DNA from: Gemmataceae bacterium
Lineage (GTDB): Bacteria; Planctomycetota; Planctomycetia; Gemmatales; Gemmataceae
Assembly: GCA_026419115.1 (NCBI GenBank)
Contig: JAOAAA010000025.1
Location: 1-35,791, forward strand
DNA length: 35,791 nucleotides
Reading direction: 5' to 3'
In this document: in pieces, positions 33,570-35,791 of the stretch
Layout: the number at the start of each line of letters is the position of its first letter
How positions within the stretch are numbered: the first letter of the stretch is position 1
The notes under the pieces: generated by a model
Told to the model about the DNA's origin: nothing
Seen by the model: only the letters and a program-made list of their open reading frames with translations
Database searches by the model: none
Program-made: the position numbers and the translations under genes

Positions 33570-35791
33570 GTCAATTCGCTGTTGGTTCATTAATTAAGGC
33601 GCGTGGACGAGAATGGATAGTCTTGCCGGAAAGTACGGAAGAGCAAATTTTGGCTCGGCCTTTGGGGGGTACGGAAGAAGAAATTGCGGGCTTTTTGCCC
33701 GAACTGGAGAACATACAGCCGGCCCAATTTCAACTTCCTTCACCCAATCAGGCGGGGGATTATCTTTCTTGTCGCTTGTTGCGGGATGCCCTTCGTTTAG
33801 GGTTTCGCTCCAGTGCGGGACCTTTTCGTTCTTTTGGGAGAATCAGTGTGGAACCTCGGCCTTATCAGTTGGTTCCTTTGCTGATGGCTTTGAAACTCGA
33901 TCCGGTTCGTTTGCTGATCGCGGACGATGTGGGAATTGGCAAAACGGTCGAAGCGGCTTTGATCATTCGCGAATTGATCGATCGGGGAGAAGTGACCCGT
34001 TTTGCTGTGCTTTGTCCTCCGCAAATTGCCGAACAATGGCAACGTGAACTTTTTAGTAAATTTCATCTTGATGCGGAATTGGTTCTTCCCAGTACGATTC
34101 ATCGACTCGAAAGAGCCTGCCGTTTGAATCAATCCATTTACGAGCGATTCCCTTACCAGATTATTTCCACGGACTTTGTCAAATCCGATCGCCGGCGTGA
34201 TGATTTTGTTCGGGCGTGTCCCGAATTGGTTATCGTCGATGAGGCTCATACTTGTGCTCGCTTGGGGGAAACACGGGGGGGGCGTCATCAACGTCATCAA
34301 CTCCTTTCTCAACTTGCTCAAAATGCCGAACGTCACATTCTCCTGGTCACGGCCACTCCTCATAGTGGCAACGAGGAAGGTTTTCGCTCTTTGTTATCTT
34401 TGTTGAAACCGGAATTTGCTCATCTTCCGCAAGACCTTTCGGGGGACAAAAATCGGAAAGAGCGAGAGAAAATCGCAGCCCATTTTGTGCAGCGACGCCG
34501 AGCCGACATCCGAAACTATTTACGCACGGATACCCCTTTCCCAGAGCGGTTTGAAGCCGAAGAAAACTACAAACTTCACCCGGACTACAAACTCTTATTT
34601 GAAAAAGTGTTGGAATATGCTCGTGAATCGGTCAACGATCCGACCTTGGATAAGCAAAGGCAACGGATTCGCTGGTGGTCGGCATTGGCCTTACTTCGTT
34701 CCATGGCCTCGAGTCCGGCGGCTGCCGTGGCCACTTTGCGGACTCGGGCCGTTGAAGCCAACTCGATCGAAGAGATTGACGAACTGGGCTACAAAAGTGT
34801 CATGGACCCCAGCGATGAAGATTCCACCGAAGCGAACGATTTGGTTCCGGCAGGGACCGATGATCAGTTGGTAAAACAAAACGAAACTTCCCAAAAACTG
34901 ATGCAAATGGCACTAGAGGCCGAACAGCTTTTTGGTACTCGGGATAATAAACTGAAACAATTAATTCCCAAGCTGGAAGCCCTCTTAGAAGAGGGATTTT
35001 ATCCGATTATCTTTTGTCGATTTATTCCCACTGCAGAATATGTGGCCTCTCAACTGCGGGAACATAAACAATTCACTAATCAAGTCCAAATCGAAGCGGT
35101 AACCGGCACGCTCCCCCCGAAGGAAAGAGAGGATCGCATTAATCAATTCGATGAAACGAAACCGCGAATCCTTGTTTGTACCGATTGCCTGAGTGAGGGG
35201 ATTAACTTACAAAGGTTGTTCAATGCCGTCATTCATTACGATCTCTCTTGGAATCCCACTCGTCACGAACAGCGGGAAGGTCGCGTCGATCGGTATGGGC
35301 AACCCTCTGCTCGGGTTCGGGCTTTAACTTATTACGGTCTCGATAATCGAATTGATGGTGTGGTTCTCGATGTCCTTTTGCGGAAGCACCGCACCATCCG
35401 TAACTCCTTGGGGGTCTCGATTCCTGTACCGGCCGATTCGGAAAAGGTTCTCGAAGCGGTCTTCCAAGGGCTGCTTTTGCGGGGTAAAAATCGAGGTGCC
35501 GAGCGAACTCTTTGGGATGATATCGACATTCCGGATGAGGTAAAAATTGAATGGGAATCTGCCACCGAACGAGAAAAACTTTCGCGTACCTTGTTTGCTC
35601 AACAAACCATTCGGGTTGAAGAGGTCACGCAAGAGCTTCAGGCGTCGCAAAGGGCCATAGGTTCGGGGGTCGATGTCAAGGAGTTTTTCAAGCTGGCATT
35701 AAGCCATTGTGGGGGGGTTCTCACGGAAGAGAACACCCTCAGGGTTAATATCACGGAAGTTCCTCGTTCCTTAAAGGAGCGTTTGAATCTC
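33566..35791 (+). CDS. SNF2-family helicase of the defence module (3' end cut by window edge)
   Basis: 742 residues are visible before the edge. ATG at 33566 overlaps the previous stop as ATGA, so the two are translationally coupled. N-terminal region: MSQFAVGSLIKARGREWIVL and RPLGGTEEEIAGFLPELE, a small beta domain typical of DrmD-like and related SNF2 proteins. The motor has RPYQLVPLLMALKLDPVRLL, Walker A ADDVGIGKTVEAA (118-130), DEAH (about 225-228), TATPHSG (about 261), a long charged linker, then lobe 2 with CTDCLSEGINLQRLFNAVIH (about 538) and QREGRVDRYGQPS (about 570-582), the arginine-finger motif VI. It should translocate on double-stranded DNA using ATP. This pairing with a DUF1998 helicase is what DISARM shows (DrmD next to DrmA/DrmB). 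A following methyltransferase gene is to be expected but is not visible. A G8 run lies at 34275-34282. Confidence 0.9.
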   Translation, partial: MSQFAVGSLIKARGREWIVLPESTEEQILARPLGGTEEEIAGFLPELENIQPAQFQLPSPNQAGDYLSCRLLRDALRLGFRSSAGPFRSFGRISVEPRPYQLVPLLMALKLDPVRLLIADDVGIGKTVEAALIIRELIDRGEVTRFAVLCPPQIAEQWQRELFSKFHLDAELVLPSTIHRLERACRLNQSIYERFPYQIISTDFVKSDRRRDDFVRACPELVIVDEAHTCARLGETRGGRHQRHQLLSQLAQNAERHILLVTATPHSGNEEGFRSLLSLLKPEFAHLPQDLSGDKNRKEREKIAAHFVQRRRADIRNYLRTDTPFPERFEAEENYKLHPDYKLLFEKVLEYARESVNDPTLDKQRQRIRWWSALALLRSMASSPAAAVATLRTRAVEANSIEEIDELGYKSVMDPSDEDSTEANDLVPAGTDDQLVKQNETSQKLMQMALEAEQLFGTRDNKLKQLIPKLEALLEEGFYPIIFCRFIPTAEYVASQLREHKQFTNQVQIEAVTGTLPPKEREDRINQFDETKPRILVCTDCLSEGINLQRLFNAVIHYDLSWNPTRHEQREGRVDRYGQPSARVRALTYYGLDNRIDGVVLDVLLRKHRTIRNSLGVSIPVPADSEKVLEAVFQGLLLRGKNRGAERTLWDDIDIPDEVKIEWESATEREKLSRTLFAQQTIRVEEVTQELQASQRAIGSGVDVKEFFKLALSHCGGVLTEENTLRVNITEVPRSLKERLNL

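Noticed and set aside
28386-35791. Standard DISARM or Druantia assignment
   Set aside because: DrmB-like and DrmA-like parts are fused, no PLD nuclease or methyltransferase is visible, and Druantia lacks a SNF2 gene. The name would claim more than the window shows.

Overview
The window is a bacterial chromosome segment, most probably from a planctomycete of the Gemmata/Gemmataceae type. The evidence is a DUF1559 prepilin-like protein, a Tat-exported DUF1501 protein, a membrane-anchored Ser/Thr kinase of the planctomycete kind, several proteins with one membrane segment and a coiled-coil or acidic tail, loose use of Shine-Dalgarno sites, and many G/C homopolymer runs. No rRNA gene and no complete tRNA gene was seen.

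Layout. 1-3.0 kb (minus): asnS, lacking only its last residue and stop at the window edge, and a Ser/Thr kinase. 3.2-7.3 kb (plus): a four-gene run of envelope proteins; the first three open with the same N-terminal membrane segment and look like diverged paralogues. 7.8-11.0 kb (plus): a MazG-type nucleotide pyrophosphohydrolase, a secreted DUF11-repeat protein and a RimI-type acetyltransferase. 11.1-15.2 kb (minus): a housekeeping stretch with a sigma-70 factor, ribosomal protein S1 and dihydropteroate synthase. 15.5-17.9 kb (plus): an Aas-like acyltransferase/acyl-ACP synthetase fusion, converging through a REP-like repeat cluster on a DUF1501 protein (18.1-19.6 kb, minus). 20.2-21.8 kb (plus): a large acidic protein with an N-terminal helix-turn-helix and a C-terminal membrane anchor.

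From about 21.8 kb to the right edge the sequence is a defence island and is visibly AT-richer. Module 1 (22.3-26.7 kb) is a tight three-gene unit: a Dcm-like cytosine-5 methyltransferase, a McrB-like AAA+ NTPase and a LlaJI/McrC-like PD-(D/E)xK nuclease. Together these read as an NTP-dependent restriction-modification system related to LlaJI and McrBC. A host-type DUF1559 gene with a strong terminator follows. Next comes a short scar that reads like the decayed tail of a planctomycete integrase next to a tRNA 3' end. Module 2 (28.4 kb to the edge) encodes a 1727-residue protein combining a DEAD helicase, a zinc-cluster insert, a DUF1998 (MZB) domain and a C-terminal DUF559/Vsr-like nuclease. 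Its stop overlaps the start of a SNF2-family helicase that runs off the window. This pair recalls DISARM (DrmA, DrmB, DrmD) and Druantia (DruE), but it fuses parts that DISARM keeps separate and carries a nuclease. It is the best candidate here for an undescribed or variant antiviral system, and the rest of it should lie beyond the right edge.

Intergenic regions carry many short local duplications (45, 52, 16-17, 71 and 24 bp periods), two large hairpins and the REP-like cluster, all of which look like recent local amplification. Domain names are from memory of the families; no searches were run.
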